This document shows, piece by piece, positions 1 to 8,973 of a DNA stretch of 64,000 nt. How positions within the stretch are numbered: position 1 is the first letter of the stretch; every line of letters starts with the position of its first letter. The notes under the pieces are model-generated. The model had not been told where the DNA came from. It worked only from the letters and a program-made list of their open reading frames with translations, and did not search any database. The DNA is from Plantibacter flavus (GTDB taxonomy: Bacteria > Actinomycetota > Actinomycetes > Actinomycetales > Microbacteriaceae): positions 936,825-1,000,824 of the forward strand of contig NZ_FXAP01000001.1 in NCBI RefSeq assembly GCF_900177615.1, in the 5' to 3' direction. A program made the translations under genes and the position numbers.

Positions 1-124
1 TCCACGGCTGCGGTTCGGTTTCGGGGGTGGTCCATCGGCGTGGGGTTCGTCCACTGGTGGCCGGGTCATGGTGGTCATGCGGTGCCCTATTCTGCGGTGC
101 TGGTGTCGAAGGTGCGCGGGTGGG

Positions 125-1363
125 TCAGCTGAGGAGGGTGTCGCCGATGTAGCCGCCGTCCGTGCATCCGGGTGGGATCGCGAAGACGGCGGAACCGATC
201 GGGGTGGTCCACTCGTTGAGGAGGTCGAGCTGGTCGAGGCGTTGTTGGATGGGCACGAATTGCTTGGTGACGTCGGCCTGGTAGGAGACGAACAGCAGCC
301 CACTGTTGGAGATCTCGGAGCCGGTGGGTGCTTGATCGTAGTTGTAGCCGCGCCGGTAGATGCGCTCGGCAGTGTTCTCGGAGCGGGCCCTGCGGATGTG
401 GGAGAACTCGGGGATAACGGGGAAGCCGATGCTCGTCTTGGCGTCGAAGTCAGGTTCGTCGTGCTCGTGGGTCCCGGTGAGTGGTGCGCCGTTGGCGAGC
501 GTGCGTCCGACGGACTGCTCGCGGCCGCCGCGGTCGACACGGTCCCACTTGTCGAGGTTCATGCGGGTGCGGCGGAGCACGAAGCCCGTGCCTCCGGCGA
601 GCCAGCCCTCGGTGTTCCAGACGAGTTCGGCGAAGTCGTCTCCGTCGGGAGCTGGGTTGGACGTGCCGTCGACCTGTCCGAAGAGGTTCCGCATGGTCGT
701 GCCAGGCTTCTCGGATCCGTGCGCACGGCGGAAGCCGGTCTGGGTCCAGCGGACGGACGCGAAGCTGCGGGTGTCCTTCAGTAGCATCCGGGTCGCGTGG
801 GCGACCGTGAAGGCGTCGTCGGCGGCGATCTGCAGGAGCAGGTCGCCGCCGTTCCAGGCCGGGTCGAGCTGGTCGATGGTGAACGCGGGGAGTGGGCCGA
901 GCCAAACGGGCTTCGCTGACGCGTCCGCGGCGCGCGTGACGAACTCGGGTCCGAACCCGAAGGTGACCGTGAGCCGTGCCGGAACGGTGCCGAGCTCCGG
1001 TTCGGAGTCGGCCAGCGCGGGCAGACCCTGGGTGAGGCGGGCTGCGTCGTCGGTAAGGATCTGCATCATCCGCCGCAGGGCGTCACGACCGGTTTCCGGG
1101 TGCAGATCGAGGGCGATGAACGTCGCGTGGGCCTGCGGGGTGGTCGCGATGCCGGCCTGGTGGGTGCCGTAGAACGCGACGGTCTCCTCACCGTTCAACG
1201 CGGCTTCGGTCTCCGTCGTCGCGGGTGCGTCGCCGCCGCGGTTGAGTAAGGCGTCAGTACCGATGGCCGCCGCGGCACCGAAGCCGGCGACGGCCCCTCC
1301 GAAGAGGAGCCCTCGCCGGCTGACGCCAGACCGGCCCGGTTCGGGTGTCTGAGGTTCGGTCAC
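125..1363 (-). CDS. Tat-exported DyP-type haem peroxidase (DtpA/EfeB-like)
   Basis: A 412-residue dye-decolourising peroxidase. The N-terminus carries a twin-arginine signal (S-R-R-G-L-L followed by a hydrophobic Gly/Ala-rich stretch, residues about 14-36), so it should fold in the cytoplasm and act outside the membrane. The family hallmark G-x-x-D-G is present as GQVDG, giving the catalytic Asp, and a His in SHIRRA is the likely haem ligand. The GTG start overlaps the stop of the upstream PCuAC gene (GTGA), so the two are translationally coupled and form the end of a CopD-CtaG/CopC/PCuAC/peroxidase operon. Streptomyces DtpA lies in a similar copper-trafficking cluster, which favours a DtpA role over iron-uptake EfeB, since no EfeU or EfeO is present. 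Family assignment is firm; the physiological substrate is unknown. Confidence 0.93.
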   Translation of the reverse strand: MTEPQTPEPGRSGVSRRGLLFGGAVAGFGAAAAIGTDALLNRGGDAPATTETEAALNGEETVAFYGTHQAGIATTPQAHATFIALDLHPETGRDALRRMMQILTDDAARLTQGLPALADSEPELGTVPARLTVTFGFGPEFVTRAADASAKPVWLGPLPAFTIDQLDPAWNGGDLLLQIAADDAFTVAHATRMLLKDTRSFASVRWTQTGFRRAHGSEKPGTTMRNLFGQVDGTSNPAPDGDDFAELVWNTEGWLAGGTGFVLRRTRMNLDKWDRVDRGGREQSVGRTLANGAPLTGTHEHDEPDFDAKTSIGFPVIPEFSHIRRARSENTAERIYRRGYNYDQAPTGSEISNSGLLFVSYQADVTKQFVPIQQRLDQLDLLNEWTTPIGSAVFAIPPGCTDGGYIGDTLLS

Positions 1364-1896
1364 TTGCTGTCGCCGCCCATGTCCATGTCCGTGTCGCCGC
1401 CCTCGTAGTTCTCGTTCGCGCCGGAGTAGTCCTTCGCCGGAACGGTGAACTCGTAGGTGGAGTCGTCGGAGAACGTGAGGGTGAAGGTGACCTCATCGCC
1501 CGCCTTGATCGGGTTCACGAGGTCCATGAGCATGATGTGGTTGCCGCCGGGTTCCAGGCTCAGGCTCTTGCCGGCCGGGATGGTGAATCCGCCGGACTTC
1601 TCGCGCATGACCATCTCACCGGACTCGTTCTCGACCGTCTCGTGCAGCTCGATCATGGTCGACGCCTTCGTGGTGGCGGAGACGACGGTGACGTCCTGGT
1701 CGCTGCTGTTCTCGAGTTCCCCGAATGCTGCGGACATGCCCTCGTCGGCGGCCTTGACCCAGCCGTTTTCGATGGCGACAGATTCGCCTGCCGGCTTCGT
1801 GTCGGCCGTGGTACTGGCGGCGGTGCTGCAGCCCGTCAGCGCGATGACGGCCGCGGCGGTGAGCGCGAGGAGCTTGCTGGTGGTGCGTGCGTGCAT
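1360..1896 (-). CDS. PCu(A)C-type periplasmic copper chaperone lipoprotein
   Basis: A 178-residue extracytoplasmic copper chaperone. The ATG at 1896 is chosen because AGGAAAGG sits just upstream and the protein then begins with a lipoprotein signal ending in a lipobox (L-T-G-C, Cys at residue 23). The PCu(A)C copper site is recognisable: His85, Met95/Met97 and the downstream H-x-M (His120, Met122). The family binds Cu(I) and passes it to the CuA centre of cytochrome oxidase or to other extracellular copper targets. It follows the CopC gene after 62 bp and is coupled to the peroxidase gene by a GTGA overlap. An in-frame upstream ATG at 1962 would abolish the signal peptide and is unlikely. Confidence 0.9.
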   Translation of the reverse strand: MHARTTSKLLALTAAAVIALTGCSTAASTTADTKPAGESVAIENGWVKAADEGMSAAFGELENSSDQDVTVVSATTKASTMIELHETVENESGEMVMREKSGGFTIPAGKSLSLEPGGNHIMLMDLVNPIKAGDEVTFTLTFSDDSTYEFTVPAKDYSGANENYEGGDTDMDMGGDSK

Positions 1897-1958
1897 GGTG
1901 ATGCCTTTCCTGGTGGGGTGCTGCTGGATGGGATGGTGGAAGGTCGGCGGGGTATCGG

Positions 1959-2582
1959 TCATCGGGATCTCGTTCCGGCGGTGGTGCCCGGTCGACGTTT
2001 GCGCCAGACGGTGAACGCCCAGAACGCGAGGACGGCGATCGCTGCGCCGCCGAGTCCGATCAGCGCAGGCCGAAGTGCCGAGGCGTTATCTGTGGGGGAG
2101 GTGTTGTCTGTGAGGTCTGCCGCGACTGGAGCCGCTGCGGTGGGTGTGGGGGTCGACGTCGCAGGGGCGCGATCGGCCGGTGTCGCACCGCCGACGGTGA
2201 AGGGGATGAGGCCGCTGATGGGGTGGCCGTCTGCGGAGACGACGCGCCAGCGGATCTCGTACGCACCGGTCGGGAGCGTGTCTTCGATGCGTGCGGTGAC
2301 GTCGGAGCCGTTCAGGATCGGCTCGCCGGTGATCCAGTTGTGCTCGTCCTGGTCGACGAGCAGCACGATCGCGCCGATCGTCAGGACGCTGTCCGAGTAC
2401 TGCAGGGTCGCTTCCGTCGGCGAGGTGTCGAGCGCTGCTCCGTCGCCGGGCGTGCTCGCGAGGAGCTGGTCGTGCGCGGACGCGGGGGCGGCGCCGAGCG
2501 TGAGTATGCCGGCGACCGCCAGGACGCATGCAGTGAGCAGCACTGCGAGGCGTCTGAGGCGGGTCGGTGCGTGTGTGGTCAC
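1959..2582 (-). CDS. copC: CopC-domain copper-binding protein, membrane-anchored
   Basis: 207 residues: Sec signal peptide ending A-S-A at about residue 36, then the CopC fold starting with the mature N-terminal His (A-H-D-Q), the usual Cu(II) ligand. A second conserved His lies in the S-A-D-G-H-P segment. A Thr/Pro/Ala-rich linker leads to one C-terminal transmembrane helix and a short Arg-rich tail. CopC domains bind copper outside the membrane and usually hand it to CopD for import. The gene overlaps the end of the CopD-CtaG gene by 4 bp, so both are in one operon. Actinobacterial proteins of this layout are often annotated as YcnJ-like or copper resistance CopC. Confidence 0.9.
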   Translation of the reverse strand: MTTHAPTRLRRLAVLLTACVLAVAGILTLGAAPASAHDQLLASTPGDGAALDTSPTEATLQYSDSVLTIGAIVLLVDQDEHNWITGEPILNGSDVTARIEDTLPTGAYEIRWRVVSADGHPISGLIPFTVGGATPADRAPATSTPTPTAAAPVAADLTDNTSPTDNASALRPALIGLGGAAIAVLAFWAFTVWRKRRPGTTAGTRSR

Positions 2583-4654
2583 GGGTGGTCCTTTCGATGG
2601 GCCTGGTCGTGGTCGTTGATGCGTGCGAGGTGGGCGTTGTAGTCGGTGAGTTCCGCGTCCCCGTCGCGGTCGGCACGGCGGTCGTAGCGTTTCGCGGCAC
2701 GTTCGTCACTCCGCACCCATTGGGAGACGACGATGAGGGCGACGAGGACGGCGGGGATCTCGCCGACGCTCCACGCGATGCCGCCGCCGACCGCCTGATC
2801 GGCGAGGAGCGCCGCGGTGTTCGTGTATCCGAGCGCGGTCCACCACCCTTCCGCGAGCACGGTTGCGCTGGACATGATCGCGAGTCCGAAGAAGGCGTGG
2901 AAGGCGAGGGTCGCGAGCAGCAGGATGATCCGGAACGGGTAGGCCGGACGGTTCGGGCCCGGGTCGATGCCGATGAGGACCCAGAAGAACAGGTACCCGG
3001 TGGCGAGGAAGTGCACCGTCATCAGGATGTGACCCTGGTGGGCGAGCATCGCCCACTCGAACCAACCGGTGTAGTAGAACACCACCAGACTCCCGGCGAA
3101 GAGCACTCCTGCGACGGCCGGTTTGGACAGCAGCCGCAGGTACCGCGAGTGCACGACGGCGAGGATCCACTCCCGGAGACCTCGGCCTCCGTCGGTGCGA
3201 CTCGGCAGGGTTCGCAGGGCGAGGAGGATCGGGCCGCCCAGGACGAGCAGCGGCGGCACGATCATCATGAGCGCCATGTGCTGCAGCATGTGCGTGCTGA
3301 AGTGGATCTGCCCGTAGACGGCGAGGCCACCGCTGGTCGCGTACAACAGCGCCGCGCAGCCGGCCAGCCAGGCGATCAGGCGGACCACGGGCCAGGCGTC
3401 GCCGCGGCGCCGGAGCGTACGGAACGCCCACAGATACCAGGCCGCACCGACCACGGCGATGCCGGCCCACATCCAGTCGACGTGCCACTCGGTGAACATC
3501 CGCAGCGGGGTCACCTCCGGCGGGTAGGCGAACCCGAGGAGCCGGCGGCGGACGTCGTCGGCGACCGGCTCCTGCGACACCGGCGGTTGGCTGCGCGACA
3601 ACGCGACCGAGACGCCCATCGTGACCGCCATGACGACGACCTCGACGACCGCGAGCCGGATGAACGTCGACCGCTTCCCGGGTTCGGCCTGCAGCCGGGG
3701 GATGAGCCGGAGCCGGTGCCACACGCCGGCGAGTCCGAGCAGCACGAGCGCGACGGTCTTCGCGACCAGGAGCAGCCCATACGGGGTCAGGAGATCCATC
3801 GGGCCCGCGAGTCGCAGCGAGGCGTTCACGACGCCGGAGAAGGCCACCGCCCCGAACGCCCAACCGGCGAGCACCGAGTAGCGTGCGACGACCGCGCCGA
3901 TCTGATCGCCGACCTTCCGACGAAGGATGATCACGGCCACGAGACCGCCGACCCAGGCGGTGACGCCGATGAGGTGGATCGCGAGCGAGTTGACCGCGTT
4001 GCCGTGCTCGTCGGAGCCTGCCGCGTGACCCGATAAGGACAGCGGAAGTAGTGCGAAGACGGCGATCGCGTTCGCGGCCGCGATCCACGCCAGGCGTCGG
4101 GCCAGGAGCACGATGCAGAACACCACCAGCACGCACGCGAGCGAGAACACCAGGGTCTGCCCGAGCTCCAACTCCGTCGCGTAGAACAGGAAGGTCTTCG
4201 CGAACGTCGGTGAGGACACCGGTACGCCGATGGAGTTCGCCGCGGTGAACACCAGCACCGCGATTCCCGCTGCCAGCCAGACGGAGGCCGCCCAGGCCGC
4301 CCAGCGGATCGCCTTCGACTGCGAGAACGACACGACACCCGGGAGAATCCGCTGTCCTGGCAGCAGGAAGGTCGCAGCGATGAGCAGGCCGATCGTGACC
4401 GACGCGGCCGCATCGTGGACGACCCTCGCGACCGGCAGACCGCGAGTGACGATCACCCCCGGATCCGACAGGAGCGTGCCGGTCGTGAACGCACCGGTGA
4501 ACTGCAGCGCGGAGAGCGCCACGACGACCGCCACCGGCAACGCGGCCAGCATGACGGCTTCAGGTGCACGGATCGGCACGAGGACGGGCGACGGGCCTCG
4601 CTGACCGCTCGGATCGGCTTCGGGCGCATTCGACGGAATGGTTGTTTCGGCCAC
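2579..4654 (-). CDS. CopD - CtaG fusion membrane protein (copper import / oxidase assembly)
   Basis: 691 residues with about 14-16 predicted membrane helices. The N-terminal half matches the CopD copper-resistance domain. The C-terminal half matches the CtaG (caa3 oxidase assembly) domain, with histidines in helices such as H-F-S-T-H-M-L-Q-H. This fusion is common in Actinobacteria. The GTG at 4654 is preceded by GGAAGGAG at good spacing, so I prefer it to the ATG at 4789, which would add a Pro/Arg-rich extension. It heads the CopC/PCuAC/peroxidase operon. The inferred role is passing copper across the membrane or to extracellular oxidases in concert with its neighbours. Confidence 0.9.
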   Translation of the reverse strand: MAETTIPSNAPEADPSGQRGPSPVLVPIRAPEAVMLAALPVAVVVALSALQFTGAFTTGTLLSDPGVIVTRGLPVARVVHDAAASVTIGLLIAATFLLPGQRILPGVVSFSQSKAIRWAAWAASVWLAAGIAVLVFTAANSIGVPVSSPTFAKTFLFYATELELGQTLVFSLACVLVVFCIVLLARRLAWIAAANAIAVFALLPLSLSGHAAGSDEHGNAVNSLAIHLIGVTAWVGGLVAVIILRRKVGDQIGAVVARYSVLAGWAFGAVAFSGVVNASLRLAGPMDLLTPYGLLLVAKTVALVLLGLAGVWHRLRLIPRLQAEPGKRSTFIRLAVVEVVVMAVTMGVSVALSRSQPPVSQEPVADDVRRRLLGFAYPPEVTPLRMFTEWHVDWMWAGIAVVGAAWYLWAFRTLRRRGDAWPVVRLIAWLAGCAALLYATSGGLAVYGQIHFSTHMLQHMALMMIVPPLLVLGGPILLALRTLPSRTDGGRGLREWILAVVHSRYLRLLSKPAVAGVLFAGSLVVFYYTGWFEWAMLAHQGHILMTVHFLATGYLFFWVLIGIDPGPNRPAYPFRIILLLATLAFHAFFGLAIMSSATVLAEGWWTALGYTNTAALLADQAVGGGIAWSVGEIPAVLVALIVVSQWVRSDERAAKRYDRRADRDGDAELTDYNAHLARINDHDQAHRKDHP

Positions 4655-4899
4655 AGGAGGTGGCTCCTTCCCCGCGGGCTCGAGTGGACGAACCCAGCGG
4701 CACAGCTCACCCGGTGAGCCCGCGACCGCACCCGAACGGGCGCCGGGGCAGGACCGAGCGGCGGAAATGGTGGCACTCCGCCGGTGCACGGCGCATCGGG
4801 ACGACCGTGGTTCAAGCGTCGTCGTCGAGGAAGCGTCCTATGCGCACGCAGCGGTGACCGTCGACCGAGCGTGCAGCTCGGCGAGGTCGTGCCGTGATC

Positions 4900-5517
4900 T
4901 CAGAGGAAGGACAGCGCCGGAGGCCCGCGCAAGGCGGTCGTCTCCGGATACACGCCGAGTGGGCGCAGGATCGGCACGTCACGCTGCGGCAGCACCCGGG
5001 CGGGCAGCACCGGCGACGCCAGAGCTGCGAGGACCGCGGGCACCAGCCGTGCGAGGACGAACTCCGTGATGGCTGCGGCCGTCGACAGCAGCGTCTCAGC
5101 TCGGTGGAGCGCGGCGATGGTCACGAGGCCGGCGACGAGGTGGGCGAACCACATGCCGGCACCGGCGTGCCCGTCGTGCATCATCGGCATGGACGACGTG
5201 TCGAGGATCACCGGTGATCCGTGGGAGAGGTGTCCGCTCGGCGTCGCCGTCGAGGTGGTGCCCTGGGCGGTGCCGAGGACGAAGAGCGTGTGGAACAGGA
5301 CCTGACTCACCGCGACGGAGACGGACAGACGGACGATCGACAGCCGTCTGCCCGCAAGCAGGACGCAGACGAGCGTCGAGAACACGAGAGGCACGACGAC
5401 ACCGAGGACGCCGGGCATGGTGCCGCCGCCGGCGACGTGCGACAGGAGTGCGACGAAGGTCGAGAACGCCGCGGCGACCACACCACGAAGGGTGCGGGTC
5501 GAGCGGGTGGACGACAT
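4900..5517 (-). CDS. Membrane protein with His/Met-rich loop, putative copper-linked
   Basis: About 205 residues with four or five hydrophobic segments. Between the third and fourth lies a polar loop containing S-M-P-M-M-H-D-G-H, the kind of Met/His cluster that binds copper. The family is not one I can name. The position, 245 bp upstream of the CopD-CtaG gene on the same strand, supports a copper-related role by context only. The start is uncertain: the ATG at 5517 begins a basic N-terminus followed by a helix, but no good ribosome site precedes it; ATGs at 5541 and 5550 are alternatives. Part of the 3' end (ETTALRGPPALSFL) is non-membrane tail. Confidence 0.7.
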   Translation of the reverse strand: MSSTRSTRTLRGVVAAAFSTFVALLSHVAGGGTMPGVLGVVVPLVFSTLVCVLLAGRRLSIVRLSVSVAVSQVLFHTLFVLGTAQGTTSTATPSGHLSHGSPVILDTSSMPMMHDGHAGAGMWFAHLVAGLVTIAALHRAETLLSTAAAITEFVLARLVPAVLAALASPVLPARVLPQRDVPILRPLGVYPETTALRGPPALSFL

Positions 5518-5681
5518 GTGCCCATTCTTGCAGACCGTCATCACCGTCATGAGGCCACGCCGTGCCGCCAGCGCGCCGTGCCAGCCCGATCGAGCGCGGT
5601 GCGGACGCGCGTGTCCGGCGCTGATCGCAGACCTCGGCGTCCCGGCGCAACCCCGATGCGGCAGGGCCGCGTCACGCTCGG

Positions 5682-5697
5682 CGACGGTATACCGTCG
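5682..5697. promoter_or_regulatory. 16-bp perfect palindrome just upstream of the wcbI-like gene
   Basis: CGACGGTATACCGTCG reads identically on both strands and ends 4 bp before the ATG at 5702. Its centre, GGTATACC, could double as a -10 element (TATACC). The position suggests a repressor operator or promoter core for the WcbI/glycosyltransferase pair. The regulator is not identifiable from this window. Confidence 0.4.
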
Positions 5698-5701
5698 ACG
5701 C

Positions 5702-6631
5702 ATGAGCCACACCCCGGAACCGGGTACGACCGCTGCGCCCGCAGGGTCGCCGGTCGATGCACGCCGCCGGCACTACGCGGAGTTCTACGGACTCGCGCCC
5801 CTGCCGACGGACTTCGGGGTGGTGCTCGGCAACTGCCAGGCGGAATCCCTGCGCACCGTCATGGATGCACCGGACCGCAGGTTCGTGCGCGTGCCTGCCG
5901 TGCATGAGATGACCCCCGAGGATGCGGAGCGGCTGCACGAAGTGGTGGGCGCCGCGCACACCGTGGTGTCGCAACCCGTTCGGGACGACTACCACGGTCT
6001 GCCGCTCGGCACGCGTCAGGTGGCAGCCTCCACGAGCGGCCGTGTGCTCACGGTGACGCCGGTGCGCTTCGGGGGCCTGCATCCGTTCCAGGCTGCCGTC
6101 CGGGTCCCCGGCGTCGAGGAGAACCCGCCGATCGTGGCGTACCACGACGTCCGGACGCTCGCGGCCGCCGCAGGCCTCCCCGTCGCGTCTGCGCTCCAGC
6201 CGGCCGCCGTGCGCGCGATCGGCCGCGCCTCCGTCGAGGAACTGCGGAGACGCGAGGCCGCGACCGACGTGCCGGTCTCCGACCTCTTCGACTCGGTGAC
6301 CGCCGACCACGTGCGCACCGTCAACCACCCGGGGAATGCGATCTGGTTGCCGCTCGGCGCCCGCATCCTCGAAACCCTGGGCACCACTGGCAGCGTCACC
6401 GACCCCGGACGCCCCCTGCTGAACGCGGTGCGCGCACCCCTCGCACCCGAGGTCGTCGACGCCTGGTCGTTGACGGACGAGCCCCGCGACCACTGGATCC
6501 TCGAGGGCGTCGAGGTGGACGACGCCGAGGTGCGCGTCGCCCACACCGATTGGTATGCGTCCCACCCTGAGTTCGTCGCCGCTGCCGTCGACCGACTCGC
6601 GGCCCTGCTCTCCGTGTGGCGCAACGCGTGA
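5702..6631 (+). CDS. WcbI-like polysaccharide biosynthesis protein
   Basis: 309 residues. The segment V-V-L-G-N-C-Q-A-E-S-L-R (Gly-Asn-Cys-Gln at about residues 43-46) is the signature of the WcbI family, whose founding member takes part in capsule acetylation in Burkholderia. The rest (Y-H-D-V-R-T-L around residue 150, and alternating alpha/beta stretches) is compatible with that SGNH-like fold. No signal peptide is visible. The ATG at 5702 is chosen over the upstream in-frame ATG at 5417 because the extension is Arg-rich, low-quality sequence. It is coupled to the glycosyltransferase downstream by a GTGA overlap, supporting a joint role in a surface glycan or capsule. The substrate is unknown. 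Confidence 0.75.
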   Translation: MSHTPEPGTTAAPAGSPVDARRRHYAEFYGLAPLPTDFGVVLGNCQAESLRTVMDAPDRRFVRVPAVHEMTPEDAERLHEVVGAAHTVVSQPVRDDYHGLPLGTRQVAASTSGRVLTVTPVRFGGLHPFQAAVRVPGVEENPPIVAYHDVRTLAAAAGLPVASALQPAAVRAIGRASVEELRRREAATDVPVSDLFDSVTADHVRTVNHPGNAIWLPLGARILETLGTTGSVTDPGRPLLNAVRAPLAPEVVDAWSLTDEPRDHWILEGVEVDDAEVRVAHTDWYASHPEFVAAAVDRLAALLSVWRNA

Positions 6632-7938
6632 CCGGGAGTGCGCAGCCGTGGGTCGTCGGCAACCGGTGGGACACGCTCGACGACGTCCATCCTGATCCGC
6701 TGCCGCGCGTCTCCGTCATCGTCGCCCACTACGACCAGCCCGGCGAGCTGCTGCGGACCCTGCACGCCCTCGCCGCGCAGGACTACCCGCGTCACCTCCT
6801 GGAGGTGATCGTCGCCGACGACGGATCCCCGGGTGACGTGTCGGTGCCGGAGAACGTGATCCTCGTCCGGCAGGAGGACCAGGGGTTCCGGCTTGCCGCC
6901 GTCCGCAACCTGGGCGTGCGGGCGAGCAGTGGCGAGGTGTTGTGCTTCCTCGATGCCGACACGGTCCCCGAGCCGGGGTACGTGCGCGCGCTCACGCGGC
7001 TCCCCGCCCTGTTGCCCGAAGCAGTCACGGTGGGGCGGCGTCGCCACGCCGACTTCAGCGGGATCGCCCCGGAGACACCGGTCGCCGAGGCGGCCGCCGG
7101 CCGTGAGCTCGCCGAACCGGCGTGGCTCACCGAGGAGTACGCGCGCAGTCGGGATCTGCGCGACGCCGACGACCGTTCCTATCGATTCATGATCGGCGCG
7201 GTCATCGCATGCTCGCGGAGCCTGTTCGACGAGGTCGGCGGATTCGACGAGTCCTTCACCTCGTACGGCGGTGAGGACTGGGAGTGGGCGCACCGCATGT
7301 GGCAGGCGGGAGCGGTCTTCGCCAATGTCCCGACCGCGGTGGCCTGGCACGACGGCCCCGAGTGGGCCGAGCGCGACGGCTCAGGCATGGACCGCGCGAA
7401 CGCCCAGACCATGCGGCTCCTCTCGTCGATCCCGGTGGCGGGGTCCGCGCCGCGGGCGCTGTGGTCGGACACGGCGGATCTTCTCGTTCGATTGCGGGGC
7501 ACCCATACGGCGGCCGCTCGGTTCGTCGCGGCGGACTCGCTGTTCAGTGCCTTCCCGCAGGCCCGGTTCGTCCTCGAGGACGGCGGAGCGGAGGAGCTCG
7601 GGGGAGACCCGCGCGTCCTCCGTGCATCAGCCGGAGTCGACGCCCGAGTGACGTGGGAGCTCGACCGTCCGATCGTGATCCTCGACCCGACGTGGATCGT
7701 CGATCTCGTCGACCGCCTCGGCACCGGAGACGTGGGCACCGTCGAGCTGATCGACACGGACGGCGCGTCGCTCGGCCACCTCCGATCCCGACGGGCCAGG
7801 CGGCGTGAGGAACGTTGGGGCACACCCGCCGCCTTCGAGACGCAGCAGCTCGTCGCCGACGGCGTCCACCAGCTCCGACCCGATCCCTGGGTGGCGGCCT
7901 GGGTCGGCGGCTGGGGCGGACCCTCGTCGTTCTGTTGA
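6628..7938 (+). CDS. Family-2 glycosyltransferase with galactosyltransferase-type C-terminal motif
   Basis: About 436 residues. The N-terminal GT-A domain begins S-V-I-V-A-H-Y-D and contains the metal-binding D-A-D motif (F-L-D-A-D-T-V). Further on, the G-G-F-D-E-S-F motif and the G-G-E-D-W-E-W acceptor/catalytic motif are as in GT2/GT7-type enzymes. The C-terminal 150 residues are of unclear function and end in a Trp/Gly-rich tail. The GTG at 6628 overlaps the wcbI-like stop (GTGA) and is preferred; GTG at 6616 is four codons longer. Likely role: transfer of a sugar from a nucleotide sugar to a glycan modified by the neighbouring WcbI-like protein. Donor and acceptor are unknown. Confidence 0.88.
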   Translation: MTGSAQPWVVGNRWDTLDDVHPDPLPRVSVIVAHYDQPGELLRTLHALAAQDYPRHLLEVIVADDGSPGDVSVPENVILVRQEDQGFRLAAVRNLGVRASSGEVLCFLDADTVPEPGYVRALTRLPALLPEAVTVGRRRHADFSGIAPETPVAEAAAGRELAEPAWLTEEYARSRDLRDADDRSYRFMIGAVIACSRSLFDEVGGFDESFTSYGGEDWEWAHRMWQAGAVFANVPTAVAWHDGPEWAERDGSGMDRANAQTMRLLSSIPVAGSAPRALWSDTADLLVRLRGTHTAAARFVAADSLFSAFPQARFVLEDGGAEELGGDPRVLRASAGVDARVTWELDRPIVILDPTWIVDLVDRLGTGDVGTVELIDTDGASLGHLRSRRARRREERWGTPAAFETQQLVADGVHQLRPDPWVAAWVGGWGGPSSFC

Positions 7939-8073
7939 CCCGATCGGCGACGACGTGCTCCGCGCATGGATCACGCGGCCCGAACGCAGGCCCTCCGTCG
8001 GACGTCTGCACCACCGGACGCGCTGAGTGCAACCCCACCGGTTCCGGCCTGCGTCTCGTTTAGCGTGGTCGTC

Positions 8074-8973
8074 ATGTCTCCGCGCGACCAGTACGACCTG
8101 ACCAACCCCGTGACCCAGTACGACCGGGTCGAGCCCCCGCTGCAGCACCAGCCGGAGCCCGGCGTGCAGGCCAGGATGACCCCCGTTCCCGACCTCGGTG
8201 AAGCGAGCTACCGGGGCAGCGGACGCCTGACCGGTCGGAAGGCGCTCATCACGGGCGGCGACTCCGGTATCGGTGCTGCCACGGCGATCGCCTTCGCTCG
8301 CGAAGGCGCGGACGTGGTCATCGCCCACCTCCCCGGTGAGGAGGAGGACGCCGAGCATGTGCTGTCGCTCATCGCCGACGCAGGGCGCCGAGGCAAGGCG
8401 ATCGTCGCCGACATCTCGCACGCCGACCAGTGCCGTCGGCTCGTCGCGGAGGCCGCCGACTTCCTCGGAGGCCTGGACGTCCTCGTCAACAACGCGGGCA
8501 AGCAGATCGCGGTCGACCGGGTGGAAGACCTCAGCGACGAGCAGTTCGAGGAGACGTTCCGGACGAACGTGTTCGCGAACTTCTGGATCACCAAGGCGGC
8601 GCTCGAACACCTGGGCGAGGGCGCGAGCATCGTGAACACGGCGTCGCTCGAGGCGTACAAGCCGTCACCCGACCGGCTCGACTACGCGGCGACGAAGGCC
8701 GCGATCAACAACCTCTCGAAGGGGCTCGCGCTGCAGCTCGCCTCGCGCGGGATCCGCGTGAACGTCGTCGCCCCCGGCCCCGTGTGGACCGCGTTGCAGG
8801 TCTCCGACGGCGTCTCCGACGAGCAGATGGAGCACTTCGACGACGAGAACACGTATCAGCGTGCCGGACAGCCGGCCGAGCTCGCGCCGGCGTACGTCTA
8901 CCTCGCCTCGGCGGAGTCCGGTTACGTCTCCGGCGCCGCGCTGAACGTCAACGGCGGCATGGTCACCCCGTGA
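8074..8973 (+). CDS. SDR family oxidoreductase (YghA/YhdF-like)
   Basis: 299 residues. A roughly 50-residue N-terminal tail (P-V-T-Q-Y-D-R, then Q-P-E-P-G) typical of the YhdF/YghA group precedes the Rossmann domain. Cofactor motif G-G-D-S-G-I-G, the N-N-A-G motif, and the catalytic Ser and Y-A-A-T-K are all present, so it should be active. This group reduces aldehydes or ketones and is often stress induced. Start: ATG at 8074, 7 nt after TAGCGT (8061-8066), which looks like a leaderless promoter; the longer ORF from 7966 lacks family similarity. It overlaps the next gene by GTGA, placing it in an operon with the hydrolase fusion and the GMC oxidoreductase. Confidence 0.92.
   Translation: MSPRDQYDLTNPVTQYDRVEPPLQHQPEPGVQARMTPVPDLGEASYRGSGRLTGRKALITGGDSGIGAATAIAFAREGADVVIAHLPGEEEDAEHVLSLIADAGRRGKAIVADISHADQCRRLVAEAADFLGGLDVLVNNAGKQIAVDRVEDLSDEQFEETFRTNVFANFWITKAALEHLGEGASIVNTASLEAYKPSPDRLDYAATKAAINNLSKGLALQLASRGIRVNVVAPGPVWTALQVSDGVSDEQMEHFDDENTYQRAGQPAELAPAYVYLASAESGYVSGAALNVNGGMVTP

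Noticed and set aside
1-124. Possible end of a gene at the left edge
   Set aside because: No frame shows family similarity; treated as intergenic sequence after the DyP peroxidase gene.
2567-4036. Long plus-strand open frame opposite the CopD-CtaG gene
   Set aside because: Its protein is Arg/Glu/Asp/Gly-rich with no domain; it is the antisense shadow of a high-GC membrane gene.
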